Of a stretch of 64,000 nt of DNA, positions 46,049 through 55,099 are shown in pieces. Location: assembly GCA_007376295.1 (NCBI GenBank), contig VMGB01000002.1:89013-153012 (forward strand), read 5' to 3'. The notes below the pieces were generated by a model. The model was not told where the DNA came from and did no database searches. It saw only the letters and a list, made by a program, of their open reading frames with translations. This stretch comes from Parcubacteria group bacterium Gr01-1014_13 (lineage in GTDB: Bacteria > Patescibacteria > ABY1 > Magasanikbacterales > GWA2-37-8). Made by a program: the position numbers and the translations under genes. How positions within the stretch are numbered: position 1 is the stretch's first letter; every line of letters starts with the position of its first letter.

Positions 46049-47219
46049 CAAACCGCCAAATTTCTCTGGCTACTTTTTGGTTGGGGCGGGAGTAAACAAG
46101 ACGTAGTTGGTCTTCGAAAAATGGTAGGGCTACAAACCCTATTTTTTCTATTTCATTTTTACAATCAATAGTAATCCATTCGTTTGCAAATTTAAAGCGG
46201 GGGATAATAAAAACAACCTTGCCTTTTGGTTTTAGAATCTGGTTAAACTGCTGGAAGGCTTGCAGGTAGAGATTCTTAAGCTGTTTCGCTTGACTCGCCA
46301 GCTCCTGTTTTGTTTCTTGGCCGCGCAGCGGTTTGCCGAGGTACGGTTCGGTCACAATGGCGTCTATAGAGTTGGCGTGAATATTTTTGGAAAGCTCTGT
46401 CGCTTCACTTTTAAATATTTTATGGCTTGGTAACTCCCGTTTGAATTTTGTGGCAATCCAATCAATATTTACCTTTGTATCTGCTACCGCTTTTTCGGAA
46501 ATATCACTGCCAATTAAGTTTTTGTATTCCAAAAGCAATGCTTCACTTAAAATTGTGCCTGATCCGCAAAATGGATCGAGTAGTATGGAGTTTAAAGGAG
46601 TTTGCGCCAAATTTATCATGATTATAGCCAATTTTGGCGGCAACATGCCGCTCAGGTCGTCGCGGCCGGGCCGGCCAAAATCTCGGGCGCTAAATTGCTC
46701 AAAAGGCTGGACCGCCTCTGTTTGAGCGACAGAAAAAGTGTTGTCGGGATTTTTTTGGATTAAAAATTCTCGGCCGCGGCCAGTCAAATTATTTTTTTCT
46801 ACAGTTACCGAAGAGAGCGCCTCTTCCTTATTTTCTACGTATCTGACGGAGTACCCTTCCGTTTTTAAAAACTTTTTTATTTGTAGGCCAATAATTTTTA
46901 TTTCTTTTAATGTTATGTTAGTGATATTGTAGAAGCTAATACCAAAGTTTATTTTACCACTAACGGTTTTTAGCTCGTCAACAATTATTTTTTCTAAATC
47001 TTTTTCTTTAATGTTTTCAGCCAATTCTCTGGCTATTTTTATAGTGCCGCCCAAGCGGTTTATTATTTTTTTCGGTTCACAACTAATTTCCGCCTTTAAA
47101 ATTTGGGTGGAGTAATCATATTTTTTTAAACCTAAAACCGCGTCTATCTCAGCCGCGGCGATTAACGACTCTCTTCCCAAAACGAACCAGAATCTGGTAT
47201 TTGGCGCGGGTGGTTTCAT
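46038..47219 (-). CDS. Trm11-like SAM-dependent RNA methyltransferase
   Basis: 393 residues. An N-terminal THUMP-like part (about 1-160) is followed by a Rossmann methyltransferase with D-P-F-C-G-S-G-T near 218-225 and a catalytic loop T-E-P-Y near 296 in place of the common D-P-P-Y. This combination matches Trm11/Trm-G10-type tRNA guanosine N2 methyltransferases, typical of archaea and eukaryotes but also seen in these small bacteria. The Glu-Pro variation leaves some doubt about activity. It follows the pilus operon (20-base gap). Confidence 0.83.
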   Translation of the reverse strand: MKPPAPNTRFWFVLGRESLIAAAEIDAVLGLKKYDYSTQILKAEISCEPKKIINRLGGTIKIARELAENIKEKDLEKIIVDELKTVSGKINFGISFYNITNITLKEIKIIGLQIKKFLKTEGYSVRYVENKEEALSSVTVEKNNLTGRGREFLIQKNPDNTFSVAQTEAVQPFEQFSARDFGRPGRDDLSGMLPPKLAIIMINLAQTPLNSILLDPFCGSGTILSEALLLEYKNLIGSDISEKAVADTKVNIDWIATKFKRELPSHKIFKSEATELSKNIHANSIDAIVTEPYLGKPLRGQETKQELASQAKQLKNLYLQAFQQFNQILKPKGKVVFIIPRFKFANEWITIDCKNEIEKIGFVALPFFEDQLRLVYSRPNQKVAREIWRFVKR

Positions 47220-47240
47220 AGTTTAATAGAAAGGTGTGTT

Positions 47241-47561
47241 TTAAGTGGATGTGCCGACGCTGGTATTATAGTAGAAGATGTTTCTGATATTAGGCGGAAA
47301 GTCTTCTAGCTGCTTTTTTTTGGTAATGGCATTTTCGGCTTTTTGGTAAGCCTGCAAATCCAAGTCATAAATGTTTAGATTTGTTCTTAGAGAAACAATG
47401 GCATTGGCATTGGCTATGGTACTATAAATGTTCTGATAAATAAAGTTATAAGTAAACATGGCCCCAAAAATTAGCAATCCAATTATTATGATATTAAACA
47501 AGCGCCAGAACCCATACCTTCCTTTGTATGTTATGGGGATAGGTAATTTGTTAATTAACAT
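47241..47561 (-). CDS. Small inner-membrane protein of the pilus operon
   Basis: 106 residues from the ATG at 47561 (M-L-I-N-K-L), overlapping pilO by 11 bases. One transmembrane helix at about 20-42, followed by a periplasmic region with Leu/Ala heptads. It sits where pilP would be in larger operons but lacks any recognisable PilP domain or lipobox. It may be a reduced assembly component. Not otherwise recognised. Confidence 0.6.
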   Translation of the reverse strand: MLINKLPIPITYKGRYGFWRLFNIIIIGLLIFGAMFTYNFIYQNIYSTIANANAIVSLRTNLNIYDLDLQAYQKAENAITKKKQLEDFPPNIRNIFYYNTSVGTST

Positions 47562-48099
47562 ATAGTTCAATAGTAAGATTAAGGTTGGTGATTTGGTCAC
47601 CATCGCTGTTTTTGGTGAAAGCCGGGGTAAATTGCATTTGATTTATGTATATAAAATAGTCGGAAGTTTCCAGTTCGGCGATATGCTTGAGTATGTCATT
47701 ATATTTTCCGCTAAGACTCATGGAGATGCTGGCAATCCGTCCGCTGGTTACTTTATCAAGGGTAGAATTGCTAATTGTTTGAGTAACATTGTGTTTCGCA
47801 GATAGAGTTTCTAAAAAGGTAATCAATTTAAGTTCATCGCCGGATTTGAATAAAAAAGGATCAAATTTAGACATGGAGGCTTTAATCTCGGCTAACTTTT
47901 TTCTGGTAACATGAGAACGCAAAGATTGTTCATATTTTTGTTCCAAGAATATTCTTAATTTATAACTCTCATCGGCAGTCTTTTTGATGTAGTTTAAGGT
48001 TGGAACGAATACGCCAAATATTATGATAAGAGTAAGCAACGATAGAATGCTTACCCAGACTATTGTTTTTTTTGTTAAATCAAGTCTTATGAGTAACAT
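47551..48099 (-). CDS. pilO: Type IV pilus assembly protein PilO-like
   Basis: 182 residues. N-terminal helix at about 12-33, a coiled-coil stretch (about 40-80), then a ferredoxin-like C-terminal domain, the arrangement of PilO. PilN and PilO pair in the inner membrane and link PilM to the outer assembly. It lies directly after pilN. Sequence identity to classic PilO is low, so the call rests on order and topology. Confidence 0.78.
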   Translation of the reverse strand: MLLIRLDLTKKTIVWVSILSLLTLIIIFGVFVPTLNYIKKTADESYKLRIFLEQKYEQSLRSHVTRKKLAEIKASMSKFDPFLFKSGDELKLITFLETLSAKHNVTQTISNSTLDKVTSGRIASISMSLSGKYNDILKHIAELETSDYFIYINQMQFTPAFTKNSDGDQITNLNLTIELYVN

Positions 48100-48103
48100 A
48101 TTG

Positions 48104-48694
48104 CTATTCTTCTTCTTTTATGACCGGTTTTTTAGCCGGAGGAGGAAGATTATCTTTTAAAGAAAGATTTTTTAGCTGAGCTTTAAATTCAAAATTAACA
48201 TTTTCTTTTTGAAATAATTGTGAAGCCGGGGTTTCTACTTTGCTTATCCAAGTGATTTGATTTAGTACGTCCTGATAACGAAGCAAGGCCGACCGGGTGA
48301 TGGCTGTGCCATTTATTGTTAGTGTTTGCGCCGGACGGTTTATGCTTAAGGAATTTATTTTTATATCGTACGGCAGTGAATTTATCAGCTCCTTTAGTTT
48401 GGGCGTAACAGGGGCAAAATTTTGATTGGCCAAATTAATACTTCGTATTAAGTTATTTATATTTTTTACATCCTGGTTATAAGTATAATATTCGCGATTG
48501 ATTGCCGCTGCGCTTTCGGCCAAGATAGCAAAATCTTTTTCCAGAAAAATCCAGCCCCAGATAAGGGTAGTGGCCAAGATTGAACCGATGAAAATAATTA
48601 GCTCCAAGATGTCTTTTATTAACAAAAAGTTGACCACATATTCCAAGCGATTTTTTTTCATTACCGGTAATAAGTTTAAATCAATGTTCATCAT
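48104..48694 (-). CDS. pilN: Type IV pilus assembly protein PilN-like
   Basis: 196 residues. The start M-M-N-I-D-L-N-L-L-P matches the conserved PilN N-terminal peptide that binds the PilM groove. A transmembrane helix (about 29-50) and a coiled coil to about residue 100 precede a small periplasmic domain. The tail is Pro/Lys-rich. Follows pilM by 14 bases. Confidence 0.85.
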   Translation of the reverse strand: MMNIDLNLLPVMKKNRLEYVVNFLLIKDILELIIFIGSILATTLIWGWIFLEKDFAILAESAAAINREYYTYNQDVKNINNLIRSINLANQNFAPVTPKLKELINSLPYDIKINSLSINRPAQTLTINGTAITRSALLRYQDVLNQITWISKVETPASQLFQKENVNFEFKAQLKNLSLKDNLPPPAKKPVIKEEE

Positions 48695-48708
48695 AGGCTT
48701 AAGGACAC

Positions 48709-49818
48709 TTATAATTTTTGGTAATTGCTATTTTGTAGCGGATTTTGGATGGCTTTTAGGGCCAAACCAATAGCGCAGGCCAGAGGCAGGCTTTTGTTTG
48801 GATCAAAATCGTATAGTTTTTTGTTGCGTAAATTTTTCCAAGGATGGCCTGGATGAGCGGCAATCTTTAGCTGCCGGGAAATAAAATTGTCTATATTTTC
48901 CCAGGCGGCCATGCCGCCGCACAGGGTAATGCGACTGACTGCGTTAGTATTATTAAAATGTTCTTTGTAAAAAAGCAAAGTGATTTTGAGTTCATTTATT
49001 AAATTTTCAGCTATACCAGACACGGCGGTTAGATATTTTGGATTATGAGAGTCATATTTAAGACCATTTTTAATTTTTAATTCTTCAGCCCGGCTATGTT
49101 CTATTTTTAATTCCTGCGCAATCGCCGCGGTTACCAGCTCTCCGGAGAAATTTAAAGTAGTGCTGAATTGAATACTATTGTTGTCATAGATTATCAAACT
49201 GGACCTGGTGCCGCCCAAATCCAAGATAGCGCGCGCTTGACCAGAGTAGTCTTTATCGGCAGTAATCATCGATCTGGCCAGCGCGGCAGATTCTACTTCC
49301 AAAGCTATGGGGTTGAGCCCCACACTTTCCAACAGATAAGTATAGGAATCAGCCACTACTTTTGGTATGGCACCGATTAAAACCTGTTTTTTTTTGGTAT
49401 TATCCGTAGGTGTAATTACCTGCCAATCTAAATAGGTGTCTTCCAATTCAAAAGGCAGATGTTTTTTTGCCTGGTAGGCCACATCTACCGAGGTAAGTAC
49501 ATTGTCGCTGCTTTCTACATCGATTAGTTTTAAAAAAGTTTTTGGTTCCGGCAGATTGGCCACTACCCAGGAAGAATTTACGGGTTTAAAAATACCACCC
49601 TCCTTGCCGAGCAGATATAATAATTTTTTGCGTACCAGTTCAGGCTGCTGTATTTCTCCGCCTGCTATCAGTCCTGGGGGCAGGGAAGTGAAGCGCAATT
49701 CTTTAATCTTAAAATACTGCCTTTCATAAAAGGGGGAGGAAGATAGCTGTATTAATTTTATGGATAAATCCCCGATTTCCAAGCCGAAAGCGCCGGAGAA
49801 GGGGTTGCGCAGTAACAT
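48709..49818 (-). CDS. pilM: Type IV pilus assembly ATPase-like protein PilM
   Basis: 369 residues of the actin-like fold. The first phosphate loop appears as L-E-I-G-D-L-S-I-K near 14, the second as D-L-G-G-T-R-S near 203 and an adenosine-type loop G-G-M-A-A near 305. PilM is cytoplasmic and binds PilN. It starts directly after the pilC stop (spacing of one base). Confidence 0.93.
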   Translation of the reverse strand: MLLRNPFSGAFGLEIGDLSIKLIQLSSSPFYERQYFKIKELRFTSLPPGLIAGGEIQQPELVRKKLLYLLGKEGGIFKPVNSSWVVANLPEPKTFLKLIDVESSDNVLTSVDVAYQAKKHLPFELEDTYLDWQVITPTDNTKKKQVLIGAIPKVVADSYTYLLESVGLNPIALEVESAALARSMITADKDYSGQARAILDLGGTRSSLIIYDNNSIQFSTTLNFSGELVTAAIAQELKIEHSRAEELKIKNGLKYDSHNPKYLTAVSGIAENLINELKITLLFYKEHFNNTNAVSRITLCGGMAAWENIDNFISRQLKIAAHPGHPWKNLRNKKLYDFDPNKSLPLACAIGLALKAIQNPLQNSNYQKL

Positions 49819-49819
49819 A

Positions 49820-50926
49820 CTAAATAGTTTGTGATAAAGAGTACATTGGCATAATTACGGCGACAGCAATACCCGCCACAGCCAAGCCCAAAGCTAAAAT
49901 TATTATCGGTTCAATGATGGTGGTAAAGTTTTTCATGGTCGTGTCCACTTCATTGCCATAAAATTCAGCCAGTTCACGCAACATGTCTTCGGTTTTGCCA
50001 GACCTTTCTCCAACCATTATCATTTCTGTTACCATAGGCGGGAATATTTTGGGAAATTGGCGCAGAATGTCAGACAAGGATTCTCCTTTTTTTAGGGATT
50101 CAGAAACACTTAATAAGCTTTCTTTATAAATTACATTGCCCAGCACTTCGGATGAAATACGGGCGGCATCGATAATGGGAATCGTGCTTTCTAGAAGAGA
50201 AGAAAGAGTGAGAGTAAACCGAGCCAGGTTAATTTTTTTGATAATAGGGCCAATAATTGGCAGTTTTAAATTTGCGGCATGGACAACTTTTTTAACTTTT
50301 GGCTTTTTTATCAGCCAAATACAGAGGATTACCAATATAATTATTACCGTCAACATCCACAGGCCATAGTTGGTGGTGAAATCGGTTATAAAAATTAAAA
50401 TTCTGGTTGGTAACGGCAGTTCGGCGTCAAAATCTTTGAACATCACTAGCAGTTTTGGCAAGATAAAAACAACTACTTCTATGCTGATGCCGATCATGGC
50501 GATAACGATTACAGCCGGGTACATCATGGCGCCTTTGATACGCGAGCTAAGTTCGTGGCTTTTTTTCATTTGTACCGACACTTGTTCCAAAGCTGTTTCC
50601 ATTTTTCCGGCAGTTTCTCCGGCGGCAATCATACTGACATAGATGGCCGGAAAAATTTTTGGATACATAGCCAGAACCTCGCTAAGCTGCATGCCTTTTT
50701 CAACGCCATCTTTAATTTCGCCAATAACTTTTTTTAGTTTTTTATTTTCTATTTCTTCGTTTAAAATACGCAAAGCGTCAATTAGCGACAGGCCAGCTTT
50801 GACCATCGTTTTTAGATGGGAGACAAAAAGAATTTTTTGCATTACCGGCACCCAGGTAAGATGATCGGAAATCCAAGTATTTATTTTTTGTTCAAGGGCG
50901 GATGGTTGTCTCGGTTGTTTAGGCAT
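49820..50926 (-). CDS. pilC: Type IV pilus inner-membrane platform protein PilC
   Basis: 368 residues. Two T2SSF domains: helices at about 135-160, 185-207 and 340-362, with repeated F-x-x-x-L-x-x-M-V-x-A-G-x-x-L near residue 30 and again near 240. It forms the platform that couples PilB motion to pilin assembly. Starts 11 bases after pilB. Pilins and prepilin peptidase are not in the window. Confidence 0.93.
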   Translation of the reverse strand: MPKQPRQPSALEQKINTWISDHLTWVPVMQKILFVSHLKTMVKAGLSLIDALRILNEEIENKKLKKVIGEIKDGVEKGMQLSEVLAMYPKIFPAIYVSMIAAGETAGKMETALEQVSVQMKKSHELSSRIKGAMMYPAVIVIAMIGISIEVVVFILPKLLVMFKDFDAELPLPTRILIFITDFTTNYGLWMLTVIIILVILCIWLIKKPKVKKVVHAANLKLPIIGPIIKKINLARFTLTLSSLLESTIPIIDAARISSEVLGNVIYKESLLSVSESLKKGESLSDILRQFPKIFPPMVTEMIMVGERSGKTEDMLRELAEFYGNEVDTTMKNFTTIIEPIIILALGLAVAGIAVAVIMPMYSLSQTI

Positions 50927-50937
50927 AAATTTATATT

Positions 50938-52671
50938 TTATTCTTTTGTTACTCGCAATACTTCGGCAATAGCAGTAGTTCCCATTTTTGCTTTTACCAA
51001 ACCGTCTTCAAGCATAGTAATCATGCCGTGTTCGCGGGCGTATTTTTTTATATCATCGGCTGTGGCGTGAGCGTTAATCATTTTTATTAATTCTTCGTCA
51101 ATTTCCAAAATTTCGTAAATACCAACTCGGCCTTTATAGCCGGTTTGGCCGCAACGATTGCAACCTTCACCTTTGAAAAAAGCAATTTTTTCTACATCAC
51201 TACCTTCAGTTTTGTAATCTTTGGGTAAATTATCTTTGAAAAGAGCTGAGATTTTTTTTACATCAAAGACTCGGCCTAGTTCGGAGGCCACGGATTTATC
51301 CAGGTAGTACTCTTTTTTGCAAAAAGGGCAAATTTTGCGAACTAAACGTTGAGCTACCACGATATTGGTGGTGTAAGCTACCAAAAATGGCGGAACTCCC
51401 ATATCTACCAAACGAGGCAGAGTAGTGGGCGCATCGTTTGTATGTAAAGTAGACAACACCAAGTGTCCGGTCATGGCCGCATGGATGGAAATTTCGGCTG
51501 TTTCCTGGTCGCGGATTTCTCCAACCATGATAATGTTTGGGTCTTGACGCAAAAAAGAACGCAGTCCCGAGGCAAAGGTAAATCCAACTTTTGGATTTAT
51601 TTGGCTTTGGTTTACACCTTGAATTCGGTATTCTATCGGGTCTTCAATGGTGGAAATATTTACATCCGGCTGGTTTAAAATTCCTAATATAGAATACAAG
51701 GTAGTAGTTTTACCTGAACCCGTAGGGCCTGTAACCAGTATCATACCATAAGGTTTTTTAATAGCAGCCTCAACCAATTTTTTAGGGCCATCCAAAAATC
51801 CAAGTTGGTCCAAAGTCAGCGGTTTTGCTCCTTCGTGCAGAAGACGCATCACGATTTTTTCGCCATCATAGACTGGGATAATAGAAACGCGGAAAGCCAT
51901 TTTTTCGTCTTGGATCTGTACCTTGAAACGGCCATCTTGCGGGGCCATATGTTCATCTATTTTTAGATTTGATAGAATTTTTATTCTGGCAATTAAGCCA
52001 TTCTGGACATTTTTTGGTAAAGTCATGACCGCCTTTAGGACACCATCAATACGGTAGCGTACCACTAATTCTTTTTCTGCCGGTTCGATATGGATATCAG
52101 ACGCGCCTTCATAGACAGCATGTTCCAAGATGCTGTTTACTATATTTATAGTCGGTATTTCTTCGGCAGCTTTCTTTAGGTCGCCGCCAGCCACCACTTC
52201 ACCCTTTGTGCTGTCTTGGACAACGCGCAAGTCATCTTCCAGTTCGGCATGATAGCGATGCAAGGCTTCTTTTAAGTCCCCTGGGGAAGTAATAAAGACC
52301 TTTGGTTCTAAGCCGGTTTTACGGCGTAAAAATTCTATGGTTTGGATATCTGTTGGGTCGGCCATGGCCAACTTAAGCTCATTTTTTTCTTTGTCAAAGG
52401 CTACCACCTGGTGAGCTCCAGCTACTGGTCCGGGGATTAAGTTTAAAATTTCCTTTTTTATTTCTTTACCCTTTAGGCCAATATATGGCACTTGCAGGTA
52501 TTCTCCAGTTTTTTCGTATAAATCTGTTTCATTTACGATGCCATCGTTAATCAGAGTTTCTTCAAAACCTTTATTCATTTTTTCTGATTTTTCTTGGGCA
52601 GCCTTCCAGCTGGCAGTATCACCAAGTTTGTATTTTTTTAAGACAGTTTTGAGGGTTTTTGGTAAAAGCAT
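50938..52671 (-). CDS. pilB: Type IV pilus extension ATPase PilB (GspE family)
   Basis: 577 residues. An N-terminal MshEN-type domain (about 1-145) precedes the ATPase core. Walker A G-P-T-G-S-G-K-T-T near 322-330, Asp box E-D-P-I-E-Y near 349, Walker B I-I-M-V-G-E-I-R-D near 386 and the His box near 409 (H-L-V-L-S-T-L-H-T-N-D) are intact. The zinc Cys4 (C-P-F-C and C-N-R-C) is near 450-500. It powers pilus extension. First gene of pilB-pilC-pilM-pilN-pilO-orf. Confidence 0.97.
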   Translation of the reverse strand: MLLPKTLKTVLKKYKLGDTASWKAAQEKSEKMNKGFEETLINDGIVNETDLYEKTGEYLQVPYIGLKGKEIKKEILNLIPGPVAGAHQVVAFDKEKNELKLAMADPTDIQTIEFLRRKTGLEPKVFITSPGDLKEALHRYHAELEDDLRVVQDSTKGEVVAGGDLKKAAEEIPTINIVNSILEHAVYEGASDIHIEPAEKELVVRYRIDGVLKAVMTLPKNVQNGLIARIKILSNLKIDEHMAPQDGRFKVQIQDEKMAFRVSIIPVYDGEKIVMRLLHEGAKPLTLDQLGFLDGPKKLVEAAIKKPYGMILVTGPTGSGKTTTLYSILGILNQPDVNISTIEDPIEYRIQGVNQSQINPKVGFTFASGLRSFLRQDPNIIMVGEIRDQETAEISIHAAMTGHLVLSTLHTNDAPTTLPRLVDMGVPPFLVAYTTNIVVAQRLVRKICPFCKKEYYLDKSVASELGRVFDVKKISALFKDNLPKDYKTEGSDVEKIAFFKGEGCNRCGQTGYKGRVGIYEILEIDEELIKMINAHATADDIKKYAREHGMITMLEDGLVKAKMGTTAIAEVLRVTKE

Positions 52672-52715
52672 AAAACGGCCTAAATTGGGAAATTATTGTA
52701 AGTTTTACAGGTTTA

Positions 52716-52744
52716 ATTATACCATATTACAGGCAGTCCTCCAA
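52716..52744 (-). promoter_or_regulatory. Promoter of the pilus operon
   Basis: Minus strand: -35 TTGGAG (52744-52739), a 17-base spacer and -10 TATAAT (52721-52716). Back to back with the rpsF promoter. Confidence 0.55.
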
Positions 52745-52747
52745 TTC

Positions 52748-52776
52748 TTGACTTTTTTCCAACTTATTGCTATTAT
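52748..52776 (+). promoter_or_regulatory. Promoter of rpsF-ssb-rpsR
   Basis: -35 TTGACT (52748-52753), a 17-base spacer and -10 TATTAT (52771-52776). Confidence 0.7.
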
Positions 52777-52836
52777 AAGCGGGCCTTTGGAATAGTATCT
52801 AACATATAATTTAACACATAAAACTGTATCCCTACT

Positions 52837-53316
52837 ATGAAGAAATACGAATTGTTACTGGTTTTACCCGGTACTTTAGATGAAAAAGAAGCCGAGAAAC
52901 AAGTACAGGAAATAAAAGCGTCCGTAAGCGCTAACAGCCAGGATTTAGAATTAAATAATCTTGGTAAAGTACGTTTGGCCTATCCTATCAAACAGATAAG
53001 ATATGGTTATTATTACACTTTAGTTTTTAATGCTGAGCCGGAAGCAGTAAAATTGATTTCCGAAAAATTAAGACTAAGAGCCGATGTATTGCGCAGCATG
53101 ATTTCTCACTTTAATACCAATGTTACAGCTGCTAAGAAAATTGTTTATAGCACTAATGAAGTTGGGGTTACTACCATGATGGAAAAAGAATCTGGATCAG
53201 TTAAAGAAGAAAAACTTCGCAGTGAAGTTTCTTCCCCAGCTCCTAAGGTGGACTTAAAAGCAATTGATGAAAAGTTAAACGAAATCTTAGACAGTGATAT
53301 AATTCCGGGAGTTTAA
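52837..53316 (+). CDS. rpsF: Ribosomal protein bS6 with C-terminal extension
   Basis: 159 residues against about 100 for most S6. Residues 1-95 are the S6 fold (K-Y-E-L-L-L-V-L-P-G and Y-P-I-K-Q-I-R-Y-G-Y-Y); the remaining 60 are a Lys/Glu/Ser-rich extension ending in a helix. S6 binds S18 in the 30S platform. First in the standard rpsF-ssb-rpsR order. No Shine-Dalgarno. Confidence 0.95.
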   Translation: MKKYELLLVLPGTLDEKEAEKQVQEIKASVSANSQDLELNNLGKVRLAYPIKQIRYGYYYTLVFNAEPEAVKLISEKLRLRADVLRSMISHFNTNVTAAKKIVYSTNEVGVTTMMEKESGSVKEEKLRSEVSSPAPKVDLKAIDEKLNEILDSDIIPGV

Positions 53317-53344
53317 AACTTATTTCATTCATTCATTTCGAAAT

Positions 53345-53779
53345 ATGGATCTAAACAAAGTTATGATAATCGGTCGTTTAACTCGCGACCCAGAACTCAG
53401 AAATACACCAAATGGCAAAGCTGTAGCCACCATTAGTTTGGCAACCAACAGAACTTGGGCAGATGCCAACGGTCAAAAACAGAAACAAACTGAGTTTCAT
53501 AATGTAGTGCTTTGGTCCAAATTAGCCGAAATTGCCAATCAGTATTTACGCAAGGGTGGAAAAGTATACATGGAAGGACGATTGCAGACCCGCGAATGGA
53601 CTGGCCAAGATGGAGTAAAGAGATACCGTACCGAAATTGTTGGTGAAAATATGATAATGCTTGATTCCCGTCCGGCCGGAACTGGTTCCAGCTCTGGTAT
53701 GTCTAATGAGCCAACAATGATGCCCGAAGCGCCGCAGGAAGTAATCGAGGAAGTAAAAGTAGAAGATATACCATTTTAG
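53345..53779 (+). CDS. ssb: Single-stranded DNA-binding protein
   Basis: 144 residues. OB-fold (about 1-108) with N-K-V-M-I-I-G-R-L-T-R-D-P-E and F-H-N-V-V-L-W typical strands. A short disordered linker leads to the acidic tip E-D-I-P-F, which recruits repair proteins. Between rpsF and rpsR. Confidence 0.96.
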   Translation: MDLNKVMIIGRLTRDPELRNTPNGKAVATISLATNRTWADANGQKQKQTEFHNVVLWSKLAEIANQYLRKGGKVYMEGRLQTREWTGQDGVKRYRTEIVGENMIMLDSRPAGTGSSSGMSNEPTMMPEAPQEVIEEVKVEDIPF

Positions 53780-53797
53780 AAATTTTTAATTTAAATT

Positions 53798-54022
53798 ATG
53801 CAGAACGAGAAAGAACAAATAAAAGATAAAGCTTGTTATTACTGTGTAAACAACAAATTGATTGTTGATTACAAGGATATCACTGTTTTGAGACGCTTTG
53901 TATCTTCTTACATGAAGATTGCTCCACGCCGACGCAGTGGCTTGTGCGCTAAACACCAACGACAGGTGGCCACAGCCGTAAAGAGAGCTAGACAAGCATC
54001 CCTTATACCATACACAGCCTAA
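53798..54022 (+). CDS. rpsR: Ribosomal protein bS18
   Basis: 74 residues. The Cys-containing start (C-Y-Y-C near 13-16, with later Cys near 53) is the zinc-binding C+ form. I-D-Y-K-D, L-R-R-F-V-S and R-R-R-S-G-L-C-A-K-H-Q-R are typical. Ends the operon before a terminator. Confidence 0.96.
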   Translation: MQNEKEQIKDKACYYCVNNKLIVDYKDITVLRRFVSSYMKIAPRRRSGLCAKHQRQVATAVKRARQASLIPYTA

Positions 54023-54024
54023 AT

Positions 54025-54046
54025 AAAAGCCCCGCGAGGGGCTTTT
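54025..54046 (+). terminator. Terminator after rpsR
   Basis: Stem AAAAGCCCC/GGGGCTTTT with a GCGA loop. epmA begins 13 bases beyond it. Confidence 0.75.
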
Positions 54047-54059
54047 GAAGTTGAAGTTT

Positions 54060-55094
54060 ATGTCTACTTGGTCTGATCTAAAAAATAACCATAGATTGAA
54101 AAATATCTATGATACCCGGATTAATATTTTACGTTTAATCCGTGAATTTTTTTGGTCGCTTAATTTTGTGGAAACTGACACGCCTATTGCGATAAAAAAT
54201 CCCGGCCAAGAGCCGTATTTAAATCCAGTACCAGTAATATTTTACGATCCAGTCGGCAAAGCAGAAAACTTTTATCTGCATACTTCTCCGGAATTGGCGA
54301 TGAAAAAATTGTTGGCTGCCGGTTATGAAAAAATATTTCAGATTGTAAAATGTTTTCGCAATTATGAATCTTTTGGCGGCAATCATAATACCGAATTTAC
54401 TATGATTGAATGGTACAGATCTCCGGGCAAGTATCAAGATATTATGGATGATACTGAAAATTTGTTTAAGTTTGTTGGTGAAAAATTAAATAAAAAAACT
54501 GTCAGATGCAATGATAAAGAAATAAATATTTCTGGTAAATGGGAACGCCAGAGTATGAAAGAAATTTGGCAGAAATTTATCAATGTTAATCTGGATGATT
54601 ATTTGGATATTTCTAGCTTAAAAAAATTGGCCGAAGATAAAGGATATAAGGTAGATAAGGCGGATGCCTACGAAGATATATTTTTTAAGATATTTTTGAA
54701 TGAAATCGAACCGCATCTGGGAAATGAAACACCAATTTTTGTTTATGACTACCCGGCGCAGATGACCTCCTTATCGCGTTTGTGCGAAAATGATCCTAGA
54801 TATGCGGAAAGATTTGAATTATATATCGGTGGTCTGGAGCTGGCCAATGCATTTGGGGAGCTCACCGATGCCAAAGAACAAAAAGATCGTTTGGAAAATG
54901 ATAAAAAATTACGTGGCGAATTAGGCAAACCTACCTGGCCAGTTGATCCAGACTTTATTGGGGCTTTGGAGTCTGGCATGGCCCCAGCAGGGGGTATTGC
55001 TTTGGGAGTGGATCGTATGGTACTATTATTTACCGGAGCGAAAGATTTAAACGAAGTAATATTTAATTCAGTAAGTGATCAATTATCTAATTAA
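54060..55094 (+). CDS. epmA: EF-P beta-lysine ligase-like protein (GenX/EpmA/PoxA)
   Basis: 344 residues from the ATG at 54060; an upstream in-frame ATG lies within the terminator. It is a class II lysyl-tRNA-synthetase catalytic domain without the anticodon-binding domain, the mark of EpmA. Motif 2 F-R-N-Y-E-S near 104, T-E-F-T-M-I-E-W near 116 and motif 3 G-I-A-L-G-V-D-R near 318 are present. EpmA attaches (R)-beta-lysine to EF-P. EF-P is the next gene, five bases on. The aminomutase EpmB is not in the window, so the attached group could be another amino acid. Confidence 0.9.
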   Translation: MSTWSDLKNNHRLKNIYDTRINILRLIREFFWSLNFVETDTPIAIKNPGQEPYLNPVPVIFYDPVGKAENFYLHTSPELAMKKLLAAGYEKIFQIVKCFRNYESFGGNHNTEFTMIEWYRSPGKYQDIMDDTENLFKFVGEKLNKKTVRCNDKEINISGKWERQSMKEIWQKFINVNLDDYLDISSLKKLAEDKGYKVDKADAYEDIFFKIFLNEIEPHLGNETPIFVYDYPAQMTSLSRLCENDPRYAERFELYIGGLELANAFGELTDAKEQKDRLENDKKLRGELGKPTWPVDPDFIGALESGMAPAGGIALGVDRMVLLFTGAKDLNEVIFNSVSDQLSN

Positions 55095-55099
55095 TTTGT

